The notes below the pieces were generated by a model. That model was not told the DNA's origin, did no database searches, and worked only from the letters and a program-made list of their open reading frames with translations. Below, piece by piece: positions 45,562-56,908 of a DNA stretch of 64,000 nt. The DNA comes from Heterodera schachtii (Eukaryota > Nematoda > Chromadorea > Rhabditida > Heteroderidae), in contig SIJG01000148.1 of NCBI GenBank assembly GCA_023374025.1, forward strand, positions 62,001 to 126,000, written 5' to 3'. Each line of letters starts with the position of its first letter. Position 1 is the first letter of the stretch. The position numbers were made by a program, and so were the translations under genes.

Positions 45562-46660
45562 TTTTTTGTACTAATTGTAAGACAAGGGAAATATAAGAGG
45601 ATTTAGAGAGAAAGAGAAGGAGGACACAAAAAACAACTATATAAAAAAGAGAGATAGAAATAAAGCAAGGTTTCTATCTCAAAATTTTTTATTAACAAAT
45701 TTTGTCCAAAAAAGACCAAAATTTGCGATCTTGGGCTAATTTAAAGAAAAAAACAATAGTAATTTTCTGTCAAAAGACAGGCCTCAAATGTCTATGGAGT
45801 TTTGGGATAGAATTTGTTGTATTAGTTTCCGATTTGTATTAATTTATGAAGCCTTCCTTCTTCATAATAACTTTGTTCAAAAAATAGGATAGGTTGGATC
45901 GACTAACTTGGCATCACTTAGATCTTTTATATAGTTAGTTATAAATGGGCTGCTTTTTTAAAACTTCTAAAATAACTGAGCTCAAAAACGATAAAAATGT
46001 CTTTTGATTTAAATGAAAGAATCTTGACAAATTTGGTATCATTCGAAAGCTCTTGATGAGCTTAGTCTAAAATTCATGGAATGAAGTCGCGCCGATGCCA
46101 TCAGAGCAATTGGAAAACTGAGTCCCAGTGAAAAATGACACTTCAGTACCAAAGAAATAAAGGATGAACAAAAATAACTTGACAAGCTAACTTTCGCAAA
46201 AGGGAGCATGCGAAGACGGAGCAAGTAGTGGGGCAAGACGGAGGGCGGAGGAAAAAGTCTGACGAGCGCCACAGGCGGTTGACTGCGGGGGCCGAAGGGC
46301 CCCCGCCAATCAGTCAACCGCCTGCGGATCACGCGCGGACTTCTTCCGTAGCCCGTAGTCTCGCCCCACCTACTGGCCGCCGTAGTCGAGTGTGCGGCGG
46401 TTTTTTAGCGCAATAAGCAAAAAAAAAAATTTTTTTTTTTAAATTTGTAGTTGCGCTTGATTTTGAACCGGTTCAAAAACCTATCATTGTCAGATGGCGT
46501 CCGTTCAACTTCATTCCCTGAATTTTAGACTAAGCTCGTCAAGAGCTTTCGAATGATACCAATTTTGTCGGGATTTGATCGTTAAAAAAATTATAGTTCC
46601 AAATCTCTCAATTTTTCGAGTTTTGAATCGGTTCAAAAACCGGTCTATATTTGTCGGATC
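45488..46660. repeat. Segmental duplication, copy 1 (matches 53258-54165)
   Basis: From TATTGATTTCTCAATATTAA to the CCGGTCTATATTTGTCGGAT phrase the two blocks match closely, apart from a ~290-base insertion here at ~46135-46425 that carries an inverted repeat. Confidence 0.85.
46217..46380. repeat. GC-rich inverted repeat
   Basis: Arms of ~75 bases meet at CGGGGGCC-GAAG-GGCCCCCG. The central stem extends through GGCGGTTGACTG and its inverse CAGTCAACCGCC. It lies in the insertion that is absent from copy 2 of the segmental duplication. Confidence 0.75.
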
Positions 46661-47913
46661 AACTTCCCCTACCCCTAGATCGGTTTGTCTCATCTAGAGC
46701 TATCGATTGGTTCCATATTAGCTGAGATTGGTCCACGAGAAAAAAAACATCGTGTAAGTCAAGAAATTCAGAATTTTTTTTTAATAAAAAAACGAACTTT
46801 ATCAATACAAATTTTGAAAAATTAAATGAAATGAATTCATAATAAATTTATGTATTGTTTTATAGACAGCAAATTACAAAAAGAAAAGCAACAATTTTAT
46901 GTAAAATACTGCCGCTGCCTCCCCCCCCCCTCCCCTTTTGAAGATGCTTTTTTGTCTTTCCCTAAATTTTCGAGGTCGGCATTATTAGAGTAGGACCAAA
47001 TAGGAATTGGGCATCAATTTTGATTTCTGCTGATCCATTTTATCGATGTTCTCATCCTTCAAGTCTTTTACAGTGTTTGAGGGCGGAATCGTAATTAAAA
47101 TTTAGCACCCTCAATAAGGTTTTATGAGTACCCAGAGTACAGTAATGCAGATATGTTCAAAAAAGTACTGTGAATTTAGTGGTACTTAAATTTTAAATCT
47201 TCCATTTTAATTTTTTCAAAATTTTTATCCAATATAATTTCGAAAAAGTCGATTAAATAATATGCTATCAAAAGGATAAATTGTGAAGAAATCAGTGAAG
47301 CTCAAAACACATAGTCCATAGCAAATGCTTTATGTCCGTCTTATTACCTTCGTAAATCTGAAAAATTATAAGAGGGAAAAATGTCCAAAAAGTGCGATAA
47401 ATGCCAAGAAAAATGAATTTAATCAAGTGCTAAAGAAAAAAAGTAATTAAAATAGCAATTTTGAAATGATTGGGGTCTAAAAAAGATTAATTAAAATAAG
47501 TATTAGGCTTTTCTGGTGCTTCTTCTCCCGTCAATAATTACCGATTACCGGCCAACCCTACTTTTAAGAGGAATTAATTTTCTCAAATATGTAAATAACT
47601 AAAAACCCCTCGACCTTTGTGCCCCTTTTTCCAGTTTTTCCATTTTTGTTGAATTATTTTCTCACTCCTTTTGCATGTCAATCATTTTTTGAATTTAAAT
47701 TCTGCGTGAATTTTTGCTTTAGGCAAATCAATTTCAAGTTTGAAAATGTTTTCATAAGTCAAAGAACGATTGATTTTTTGGTCATGGCATAATATTGACC
47801 AAATTCAAAGGCGAAAACCCTTGGGAAATTCATAAATTTATTTAAATACTTTAAAAATCAGATTCTTTTAAATAAAACCTTTGAACAGTGGAATTTTAAC
47901 ATTTTAATTTAAA
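46661..47913. other. Intergenic region, no gene seen
   Basis: AT-rich; homopolymer runs (a C run near 46920) but no recognised exon or repeat boundary. Confidence 0.5.
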
Positions 47914-48855
47914 ATGTCTATTTCATATGATTCAACAAATACGAAAATAACAGACTATAACGAGCAAGGTAAATAAAGAAATTTTTTTTATATTAATAAT
48001 GATGTGATTTTTTTTCTAAATTTTCAGCACTTTTTCCGATTTTGAGTCCATCCGACGAATTGCGTCTTTTGAGGGCCCAATTTGTGCAAATTAAACTACT
48101 GGAGCAGCAAGTAATTGAACCATCGTCAGCAAATTGCCACATTTTGGGACAATATGGAAACGGTAAGGGTTAATTTTGAACTGAAAACTGTACTGGTAAG
48201 CATACTGTAACTGTCTATGTTGAAAATTAAAGCATATGCATGGCAAATTTATGATTTAGTCAGTAAATCAAATAATTTCGTAAAACATTATTAAAATTTC
48301 AAAATTTAGACCAGATCGATCATCAGATAAAGAAGGTGGGTGAGGACTAAGAACAAAAATAATTGCAACAAATAACAACAAATTTCAATATTTGCTATAT
48401 ATTTTAACTTTTTTGAATTTTTCTTTTTATTTATTTGATTTAAGAAAAATATTAATTATTTCAAATAAATTAATTTTAAAATGCTTGTCAAACGCATCGG
48501 CGAATTGGAGAAACAGCAGAAGAAAATGGTGAAGAAACTGAACAATGAATTGAAGGACGAGAAATTTATAAATTTAAAAAATTAAAATAATATTTATTAT
48601 ATTCATATAAATTAAATTATTAAGTTGTCAATGAATCAACAAAATTGCTGGGATGGAATGTTTTGTCACAAAAGAATTGAATTGGCGAATGTCAAATGTT
48701 TAACTGTTGTCCATCATAAGGGAAACGAAAATGGTAAAGTTACAAATTAATATTTTTCATTTTATTAATACACGTTTTTCTATTTTTCCAAAAGATTGGT
48801 GTTCCGTCTTCGCAAAACATTCAATTTTTGACACTTCAGCGGACTCCGGCAATTT
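47914..48855 (+). pseudogene. SPRY-family locus J (disrupted in the SPRY exon)
   Basis: Exons 47914-47968 (M-S-I-S-Y-D-S-T-N-T-K-I-T-D-Y-N-E-Q), 48028-48162 (S-P-S-D-E-L-R-L-L-R-A-Q-F-V-Q-I), 48310-48335 (short, Q-I-D-H-Q-I-K-K), 48625-48733 (N-C-W-D-G-M-F-C-H-K-R-I-E-L) and the start of the next exon at 48795 (D-W-C-S-V-F-A-K-H-S-I, N-F-Y-F-E-T) are in phase. After F-Y-F-E-T, at ~48869, the exon runs into a GC-rich palindrome and then a 1.4-kb pyrimidine tract; no SPRY core follows. An extra coil segment at 48481-48590 equals the last exon of locus I for ~77 bases but lacks an acceptor. Confidence 0.7.
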
Positions 48856-48867
48856 TTACTTTGAAAC

Positions 48868-48910
48868 TAGCGCAGGCGCGCTCGCTTCGCTCGCGCACCC
48901 CGCGCTAGTC
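48868..48910. repeat. GC-rich palindrome at the break in locus J
   Basis: CTAGCGC at the left pairs with GCGCTAG at the right, with GCGCTCGCTTCGCTCGCGC between. It stands exactly where the SPRY exon homology ends. Confidence 0.6.
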
Positions 48911-48934
48911 GAAATTTTAAAAATTTATCTTATT

Positions 48935-49488
48935 CCTCCAAATGTTTCTCTTTCTCTCTCTATATCTTCTCCTTTTTTTCATTTTTCTCTCTCTCTACTT
49001 CACTTCTCTCTCTCTCTCTTTCTCTCTCTCTCCCTTTCTTTCACCCCATCCCTCTTTATCTCTATCTCTTTTTTCTTCTTTCTCCCCCATCTCTCTTCCT
49101 CTCTCCCACTTCTTTCTCTCCGCCCCAATTCTCCTTCTCTCTCTCTCCCCCATTCTCTCTCTCTCTCTCTTCTCTCTCTCCTCTCTTTCTTTTCTTCTCT
49201 CTCTCTCATCTCTCTTCCTCTTTCTCTCCTCCCCACTCTCATCCCTCTCAATCTCTCTCTCTCACTCCCCCACTCTCTATTATCTTCTCTTTCTCTTCCC
49301 CCTCTCTTTCTTTCTCTCTCTTTTTCTTCTCTCTCTCTCTTTCTTTCTTTCTTTCTCTTTCCTCCCTCTCTTTCTCAATCCTCTCTTTTTTTTCTCCCCC
49401 TCTCTCTTATCTCTATTTCTCTCTCTACCTCTCTTTCTCTCCTCCATCTCTTTTTTCTCTCCTCCCTCTCTCCTCCCACTCTCCTCCA

Positions 49489-49519
<31 letters not shown>

Positions 49520-50362
49520 TATATTCTCGCTCTTTCTCTTCTCATCCCTCGCCTTTCCATCTCCCTCTCTCCCTCTATTTCTGTCTCTCTCTACCCCCTC
49601 TCTCCTTCCTTTCTTTCACTATCCTCGATCCTCTCTCTTTTCTCCATTTCTTCCTCTCTCTCCCACCCTCTCTCTCTCTTCTCCCCACTCTCCCTCCCTC
49701 TGTATCTACATCACTCTCTCTCTCTCTCTCTTTGTCCCTCTCTTTCTCCCCCATTCCTTTTTATCTCTCTCTCTCTTTTTTCTTCTTTCTCCCCCATTTC
49801 TCTTCCTTCCATTTCTCTCTCTCTCCTCCTCACTCTCCTCCCTCCCTTTTTCTCTCTCTCCCCCACTTTCTCTTTTCTTTCTCTTCCCCCATCTCTCTCT
49901 TTTCCTCTCTCTCTCTCTCTCTCTCTTTCTCTCTTTTCCCCCTTCTCTCTGTCTCCTCTCTCTTTCTCATTTCTCTTTCTCTCTCTCTCTCTCTCTACCA
50001 CGCCCTCCTCTCTTTCTCTCCCTTCTTGTTTCTCCCGTTCTTTCTCTCTTCCTCTCTCTCTCTTCCCCCCCCCCCTCTCTCTCTCTCTCTCTTTCTCCCC
50101 CCTCCCTCTTTATCTCTCTCCCTTTCTTCTTTCTCCCCCATCTCTCTCCCACTTCTCTCTCTCCGCCCCACTCTCCCTCTCTCTCTTTCTCTCTCTCGTT
50201 TCTTCTCTCTCCTCTCTCTTTTCATTCTCTTTCACCCTCCTCCCTTTCTTTCTCTCTTTCTTTTTTATCCTCTCTCTTTTTCTCGCTCTCTCTCTCCCTC
50301 TCTTTCTCTCTATTTTATTCTCTCTCCCCCATTTCCTCTTTTCCTCTCTCTCTCTCATCCGA
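48935..50362. repeat. 1.4-kb polypyrimidine (CT) tract
   Basis: Nearly all C and T on the plus strand, as imperfect CTCTCT, TTTCTC and CTCCCC blocks. The 573- and 514-codon S/L/F/P frames here and R/E/K frames on the other strand are by-products of the missing purines and should not be taken as proteins. Confidence 0.92.
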
Positions 50363-50533
50363 CATTTATACACATACTCACAAATTATGTATATTTGGAC
50401 ATATTACAGACAAATCGGATCAAAATGAAATGGTGAGCATAATCAAATACAATATAATTAGTGATCAATTAATGTCTTCCGAATAAATCCATCCGCCGCT
50501 TTTGGCCATTGATTCGCTGCTCTCTTTGTGCTG

Positions 50534-52440
50534 TCACATCTGTTGCTGATCATTTTGCTGTCTGAACATGGAAAAAAACATTTATTTTTGATCAAATTCC
50601 ATCAAATCTTTCCTTACCCATCGGTGCCCTCCGCGTGCCGCCCAATGTCCGTCGCCGTTGCACGAAAAATGTCCACCATTTCGGCATTTCCGCTTTCTTC
50701 CGCCATTTCCCGCGCACTTTTGCCTGAAATGGGAGAACAAAATGAAAAAAAACAATAATTTGGCCACTTCCGCTGCTGCTCACCCTCCATGTCCCTATGG
50801 TGAATGCCCGCGCCGATGGCCACCAAATGCCGCGCCACTTCAGTCCTCTCGTTGCTCACTGCCCACATCAAAGCGTTGTATCCCTCCACGTCAACATGTT
50901 GAAGGTCGGCGCCATGTTCGATGAGGAAATTCACTGAAAATAAGGGGATTAAATTTTTTGGCATTTTGCCAATTTTCTTCCCACCGACGGTCAAATGTCC
51001 CCAGCAGGCGGCGCCCATCAGTGAGTCGACATATTTATTGGTTTGTTGGTTGACATCTGCGGCCCACTCGTCCACCAGCAGACGGCACACCTCCAAACTG
51101 CCACCATTGGCAGCGGCCATAAGCGGAAAGTATCCTGAAAATTAGAGACAATTTAATGGCATTTTGGGTACTGTACTGTAACAGTAATCCCCCACCTTCG
51201 AAATCCATTTGCTCGACATTTGCACCATGTGACAGTAACAAGCGCACAATGTCCACCTGAATTCAAATGGAAATGTTGGAAAACATTTGGCCAATGGAAA
51301 TTTTTCCCTACATTTCCCTTGTAACACGCGTACATCAGTGCTGTTGCCCCATCACCATTCTGCAGATTTATGTTGGCACCATTCTCGACGAGAAATGTGA
51401 CTGTGAGAAAAAATGACGGGAAAATTATGCATTTTTTCAAATTTTCGTCTTTCTCTACCAATTTCCATTTGCGATCTTTCACAAGCGGCGACCATCAGCG
51501 GTGTTACGGCAGAGTCCGTCCCCAAGTCAATGTTGGCACCACGCGCGATCAGCACACGGCACAGCTCCAAATTTGCATGGCGGACAGCAGAGTAAAGAGG
51601 CGTCAAGTCTGCACAAATGAGGAAAAACAAAAATATTATATCCAAACAAATTAAAAACCGGAATCCGTATTTCGAACAATTCCGAATCCTGGATAAGAAC
51701 TCGAAGGAAAAAAAAGCCAAATTTCATTTTTCGAGTAGGAAAAGAGTTCGGATTTGGTCGAAATGGTTGCTGGATTCGGTAAAATGATTTCATCAACAAC
51801 ACCCACTCATTCTGTGATCGTTCGCTTCGAACATGACCGGCTCATTCGGATCTGCGCCCTTCTCCAACTGAAAATGCCATACAAAATTAGTGCCGACGAT
51901 TAAGGGAAAGAAAAAATTTGTCTGATCACACTACCAAGAGTTCGACAATTCCCCAGTGATGTCGAAAGAAGGCGCTCCAAAGAGCTGATCCTGTTCGGGT
52001 GACGCGCTCCACCGGGTCAACCGTCCGCCGCAGCAAAGTGTTCAGCTCGTCGGCGTCCAGCGAATCGATCAGCACACGAAGTTGTTGGATGTTGCCATCG
52101 TTGATCAAGTCGAAGAAGTGGCGAGTGCGCGTCGCGAAGTCGTCGTCCACAGCAGCAGCAGCAGCAGCGGCGGGAGGTTCAGCATCTGCCTTAATTGTGG
52201 GAAAAAAATCAGTTTTTGAAAAAAAAAAGGAAAAATCTGATGCAGTCAGAATTTGTGCAAAACATTTTTCAGGGGGTGGGCTTCCTGAACAATAGTGATA
52301 AGTGACTTTCGGTGGAATGACGACTTGTTAAAAAAACTCGAAAATGGGGGGGGGGGAGATTGAACTTTAAAAGCATGGCGTTGCAATGACAAATAAAACA
52401 AAAGATGTTAAAAATGATTTACATGAAAAATATTCCCCAT
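50534..52440 (-). CDS. Ankyrin-repeat protein, gene K
   Basis: Ten exons give 355 residues: 52440-52423, 52189-51935, 51867-51807, 51608-51459, 51400-51312, 51256-51196, 51134-50985, 50933-50784, 50723-50618, 50561-50534. All phases agree and all introns are GT-AG, mostly ~50-70 bases. The first exon (M-G-N-I-F-H) is the least certain; if right, G2 would suit N-myristoylation. An alanine run and acidic segment follow. Seven or so ankyrin repeats cover ~residues 80-320: T-P-L-Y-S-A-V, T-P-L-M-V-A-A-C, A-L-M-Y-A-C-Y-K-G-N, F-P-L-M-A-A-A-N-G-G, D-S-L-M-G-A-A-C-W-G, N-A-L-M-W-A-V-S, with helices ending F-L-V-E-N-G-A-N, L-L-S-H-G-A-N and F-L-I-E-H-G-A-D. The tail is glutamine-rich. It is GC-richer than its neighbours and free of transposons, which suggests a conserved cellular gene. 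No enzymatic domain is visible; a binding role is inferred from the repeats. Confidence 0.85.
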
Positions 52441-52544
52441 GCGAATCAGCGCAAGTTGAACAGCGACGACGGAATATGCAATGGCAATATAAGTGAAAAT
52501 GGAAGACGAAGACGCAATGAAATGGCGGAAAATGATAATGTCTC

Positions 52545-52560
52545 GTGCTTTTATATGCCC
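52545..52560 (-). promoter_or_regulatory. TATA-like box upstream of gene K
   Basis: The minus strand reads CATATAAAAGCACG about 105-115 bases before the proposed ATG at 52440. Position and match to TATAAAAG are suggestive only. Confidence 0.3.
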
Positions 52561-52949
52561 AAGCATTCCCTTTTTGGCGTTTCGAGTCATTTTGTCTAAC
52601 ATTTGGTGATCAGCGCCAAAAATTAACCTAGAAAAATTATTTAAAATGTCTTTTGAGTGCTTTTTATAGCGCGCTCACTTGAGTCCCAGCTGAGTTTGGC
52701 ACTCCAATTCCGGCACTTTTTCAGCCTGAAAAAGGGCAATCGCGCCGCTAATTCTGTTTTTCCAACCCATTTCGAACCTTTTTACATCGATTCTGACCGT
52801 TTTTAAGCATTTTGAGTTTGGGGACTATAATATATTTTTTTTCGGGGGCCGTAGCAAAAAGATTTGGTGGGAGGGGGCCGCAGCGAGGGGGGGATCGCAA
52901 ATTTTGAAATTTTCTTAACAAATTCATTAAAAAATCCAAAAAATTTTCC

Positions 52950-53109
52950 CCGGCGGCGCCTAGCGGCACCGCCGGAACCCAAAAATCCCAATTTTAAAAA
53001 AAAAAATGGCTTAAAATCGCAAAAATAGGCCATTTTTTGGTGAAAATCTGTTAACAAATCGCATTAAAATAACAAAAATTTTCCCGGCGGCGCCTATCGG
53101 CACCGCCGG
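52950..53109. repeat. Two GC hairpin repeats in a transposon relic
   Basis: CCGGCGGCGCC-TAGC-GGCACCGCCGG at 52950-52975 and a TATC-loop copy at 53084-53109, both with TTTTCCC and AACAAAT-rich surroundings as in the other copies. Confidence 0.75.
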
Positions 53110-53257
53110 CCCCCCTGTTTCCAAAAATTTTTTGGAAAAACCGCGCCGAAAAAAAACTGTTTTTTGAAAAGCAAAAAAAAAAAAAAAAGGTCTTCGGCGG
53201 CCGACCCCCCTTCGCAAAAATTTTGGCCGACCCACCCCCCTTTTTTATGTATGATTG

Positions 53258-54165
53258 ATTTCTCAATATTAAAAATATGCGTGGGAGGGAAGAGAAGAAC
53301 AAAATTGAAATAGAATTGGTTAGACATTTTTTTGTACTAATTGTAAGACAAGGGAAATATAAGAGGATTTAGAGAGAAAGAGAAGGAGGACACAAAAAAC
53401 AACTATATAAAAAAGAGAGATAGAAATAAAGCAAGGTTTCTATCTCAAAATTTTTTATTAACAAATTTTGTCCAAAAAAGACCAAAATTTGCGATCTTGG
53501 GCTAATTTAAAGAAAAAAACAATAGTAATTTTCTGTCAAAAGACAGGCCTCAAATGTCCATGGAGTTTTGGGATAGAATTTGTTGTATTGGTTTCCGATT
53601 TGTATTAATTTATGAAGCCTTCCTTCTTCATAATAACTTTGTTCAAAAAATAGGATAGGTTAGATCGACTTTTGACATCACTTAGATCTTTTATATAGTT
53701 AGTTATAAATGGGCTGCTTTTTTAAAAACTTCTAAAATAACTGAATTAATCGGAGTCCTTAAACTCAAAACCGCTAACGATAAAAATGTCTTTTGATTTA
53801 AATGAAAGAATCTTGACAAATTTTGTATCATTCGAAAGCTCTTGATGAGTTTAGTCTAAAATTCAGGGAATGAAGTCGCGCCGATGCCATCAGAGCAATT
53901 GGACAACTGAGTCCAAGTGAAAAATTTTTTTTTTTAATTGGTAGTTGCGCCAAATTTTCATTGATTTTGAACCGCTTCAAAAACCTATCATTGTCAGATG
54001 GCGTCCGTTCAACTCCATTCCCTGAATTTTAGACTAAGCTCGTCAAGAGCTTTCGAATGATACCAATTTTATAGGGATTCGGTCGTTAAAAAAAATTATA
54101 GTGCCAAATCTCTCAATTTTTCGAGTTTTGAATCGGTTCAAAAACCGGTCTATATTTGTCGGATC
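53258..54165. repeat. Segmental duplication, copy 2 (matches 45488-46660)
   Basis: Includes the CT/GA tract and the leader-type start M-S-N-Q-F-Y-F-N-F-V-L-L-F (minus, from 53327), here fused to unrelated GC-rich repeat sequence after I-E-K-S-I. Contains no SPRY exons. Confidence 0.85.
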
Positions 54166-54361
54166 AACTTTGGAAAATTTTTGAAAATGGGATTTGTTAA
54201 CTGATTTTGCCCAAAATAACTTTATTTCGAGCGAATGTTTAAAAAAAATTTAATGCGTTTTTTTTTAAATGGGGTCATCCTTGAAGCTTTGCTTTTTATT
54301 TGTTTTCGCACAATATTAGTAGTTGGCTTTGTTCAAAAAAATTTCAGAATAGGGGAGGGGG

Positions 54362-54386
54362 CCGGCGGTGCCGATAGGCGCCGTTG
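54362..54386. repeat. GC hairpin repeat
   Basis: CCGGCGGTGCC-GATA-GGCGCCGTTGG, the stem base slightly diverged. Confidence 0.7.
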
Positions 54387-54494
54387 GGGAAATTTTTGAA
54401 ATTTTGCTCTGTTTCTTAGCAAACTTTGCCCAAAAAATGACCAAATTTCTCTATGAAATATTATTTCATAAAAATTCAATTTTATCCAGTGTAA

Positions 54495-54612
54495 ATTTTT
54501 CACGGAATAACCGTGAATTGGTACCGTGAATCGTGACCGTGACCGTGAGTAAAAAACCCGTGAAATTCACGGTAACCGTGACCGTGACCGTGAATCACGG
54601 CGCACCTCTAGT
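54495..54612. repeat. ACCGTG repeat cluster, probable MITE end
   Basis: Direct and inverted ACCGTGA / TCACGGT units, closing with CACGGCGCACCTCTAG. Probably one side of a transposon. Confidence 0.5.
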
Positions 54613-54776
54613 GAGTAATAGACTGCAATATTTTCAAAAATTATCAATTTACAAAAAAGTTAAAGCGAAAAAAACCGGAAAATTGAGTTTTTCATTGCTT
54701 TTGGGGGGGCGGAGTCGTTATTTAAAAAACATCATTATGATTTGATGAAAAATAATTTGTAACTTTGCTTAAAAAT

Positions 54777-55005
54777 TTTTATTTCTTCATATCATTCGAT
54801 AGCCCTAAGTATGTTCTACCAGTCTACAAAATTTCGTCAACTTTCAAAAATTTTAGAGCCAAAGATGCTCGAAAAATACTCGGAAAACAAGGTTTTTTGT
54901 GTTCATCTAGCCATAACTTTTTTGAAACTTAATGAAATTTTCTGAAATTTTGTAGACTGGTAGAGCATACTTAGGGCTATAATGATATGAAAAAATAAAA
55001 ATTTG
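54777..55005. repeat. Inverted repeat, ~70-bp arms
   Basis: TCATATCATTCGATAGCCCT..CTACCAGTCTACAAAATTTC on the left returns inverted at ~54930-55005. Confidence 0.65.
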
Positions 55006-55014
55006 GTTGCTTTT

Positions 55015-55578
55015 AAGCTAACAAGGGAACCACCCGAACTGTAAGTCGGAAAATGCATATGTGTTATATACCATTGGATAGAGCAGGGTCGACTTCTATT
55101 GTGAATTTTTAATATTACGGGCCCATAGGAAGAAATCAAAAAGTTATGAGGCCTCAAAAATCGAAATTTTAGGCCTAGGGCCAATTCCCAGCTTTATTCA
55201 CTTTCTATTAATTCCCAACCCTTACATTTATTAATTTTTTTGCTTATTTTTATTAAAGAAAAACTATCAAACATTTTTTTAATATAAAAAAAGCATTTTT
55301 TGAACTATTTATTTATATTAAACATTAATTAAAATTTATTTATTTTTATGTTGGATTTGAACCCGAGCTCCAAAAACGCAAATTTAACCAACTGAGCCAT
55401 CAATTTTAAGAGGAATTACAGCTAAAATTTCGATTTTTGAGGCCTCATAACTTTTTGATTTCTTCCTATGGGCCCGTAATATTAAAAATTCACAATAGAA
55501 GTCGACCCTGCTCTATCCAACGGTATAAAACACATATGCATTTTCCGACTTACAGTTCGGGTGGTTCCCTTGTAAGTA
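55015..55578. repeat. Inverted repeat, ~150-bp arms around a tRNA-like relic
   Basis: AAGGGAACCACCCGAACTGT..CCATAGGAAGAAATCAAAAA..GGCCTAGG on the left is repeated inverted from ~55425 to 55575. The 250-base spacer contains the tRNA-like relic at 55350-55403. Confidence 0.7.
55350..55403 (-). pseudogene. tRNA-like relic
   Basis: The minus strand reads GATGGCTCAGTTGGTTAAAT (D-arm-like, A-box) and GGGTTCAAATCC (B-box, TpsiC-arm-like), but the anticodon arm and acceptor stem do not fold convincingly. Confidence 0.45.
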
Positions 55579-56078
55579 TTAGGTTTTCAAATGATGTCAG
55601 CCAAAATCTTGTTTTTATAAGTCGCTTTAAATCAAAAATTATTAAACGAAAATGATATTTTTGGACTTCTCTCGCTATAACGAAGCCGCAAAAAATATGT
55701 AAAAAATAAAAATCCATGCTCTAATTCATATATACTCAAATACTGCCTTTTAAATGAACGTGGGATTTATAAAATTTAAAACACATTGCAATTCATCATC
55801 ATTGTACGAAATGCCTTTGTACGAACTGCCATTGTACGAACTGCTATTGACCCGAACAAATCTTTTGTTCGTAACTATTTTCTTTTTCTACCAATTTTTT
55901 AAAATTGATGTTATTCGGAAGCACTAAGTGTTTATCATTAAGCAGATATTAAGCGATTAAAAAATTCTCCTAAGAGTTCGAATTTTTATTATGAAAAAAT
56001 CGAAAAAATGTGAATTTCATGAGTTTTATTTTCTAACTCTTTGGGGATTTTTTTTTAATTGCTTAACATCTGCTTAAT

Positions 56079-56722
56079 CAGGGCTCCCAGATCAAAGATT
56101 TCAAAAGCCTCATTTCGCAGGCAAAAAAGCCTCATTTTACAAAATTTATTCAAAACACGCTTAAAATGTTCAAATGTTATATTTCTGATTGTCCATGATC
56201 TATTTGAGCAATTTTTTGTTAGAAATAGGTAAGCATTTTGTGAAATTCTAAGCATGAAAAACCGAAGTTGATTTTTTGCGGCGCTTTTTCCAAAAAATTT
56301 TTGGGGAACAAGGGGGGCCGGCGGTGCCGATAGGCGCCGCCGGGAAAATTTAGTGATTTTTAATACGATTTGTTAACAGATTTGTCCACAAAAATGGCCA
56401 AATTTTAGAGTTTTAAGCAAATTTTTAAGAAAATAAAGGATTTTTAGGGTCCGTTGGTGCCGATAGGCGCCGCCGGGAGAAAAATTAAGAATTTTAACTA
56501 TATTTTTAGCTGATTTTCATTGAAAAAATTCTTAATTTTGTGAATTTTCGGAAAAGAATTGGTTATTTTTTAGTTTTTATGAAGAATTTAACAAAAAACC
56601 ACTAAAACCTCAAAATTTCTCAAAAAACCACAAAAAACCTCAAAGCCTCATTTCAAAAAAAACCTCATTGACCTATCAATTAACCACAAAATGAGGCTAA
56701 AGCCTCACATCTGGGAGCCCTG
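56079..56722. mobile_element. hAT-like MITE, 8-bp target duplication TGCTTAAT
   Basis: Ends CAGGGCTCCCAGAT and its inverse; TGCTTAAT stands at 56071-56078 and 56723-56730. The interior carries two GC hairpins (about 56319-56344 and 56455-56477) and AAGCCTCATTTT phrases. No transposase frame. Confidence 0.88.
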
Positions 56723-56908
56723 TGCTTAATGGTAGTTTCTAAACAGTTAAAGCTTTGGAAGAACATTAGTTTTATAAAAATTGATTATAAATTAGTCCGT
56801 ATTACACCCGAGAAATAACAAATTTCCGATTAATACAAAAAAACATAATTTTAATTGAATATAAAAATGAAGCAAATAGATCAACATTAGTGAATAATTA
56901 ATTCTTTC

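Noticed and set aside
48707..50486. 573- and 514-codon plus-strand frames and a 234-codon frame
   Set aside because: They consist of S, L, F and P from an uninterrupted pyrimidine tract open in all frames; only the first ~50 codons contain SPRY exon sequence.
52408..52602. 64-codon minus-strand frame upstream of the ankyrin gene
   Set aside because: Overlaps the proposed promoter and first exon in another frame; composition not protein-like after the first 20 codons.
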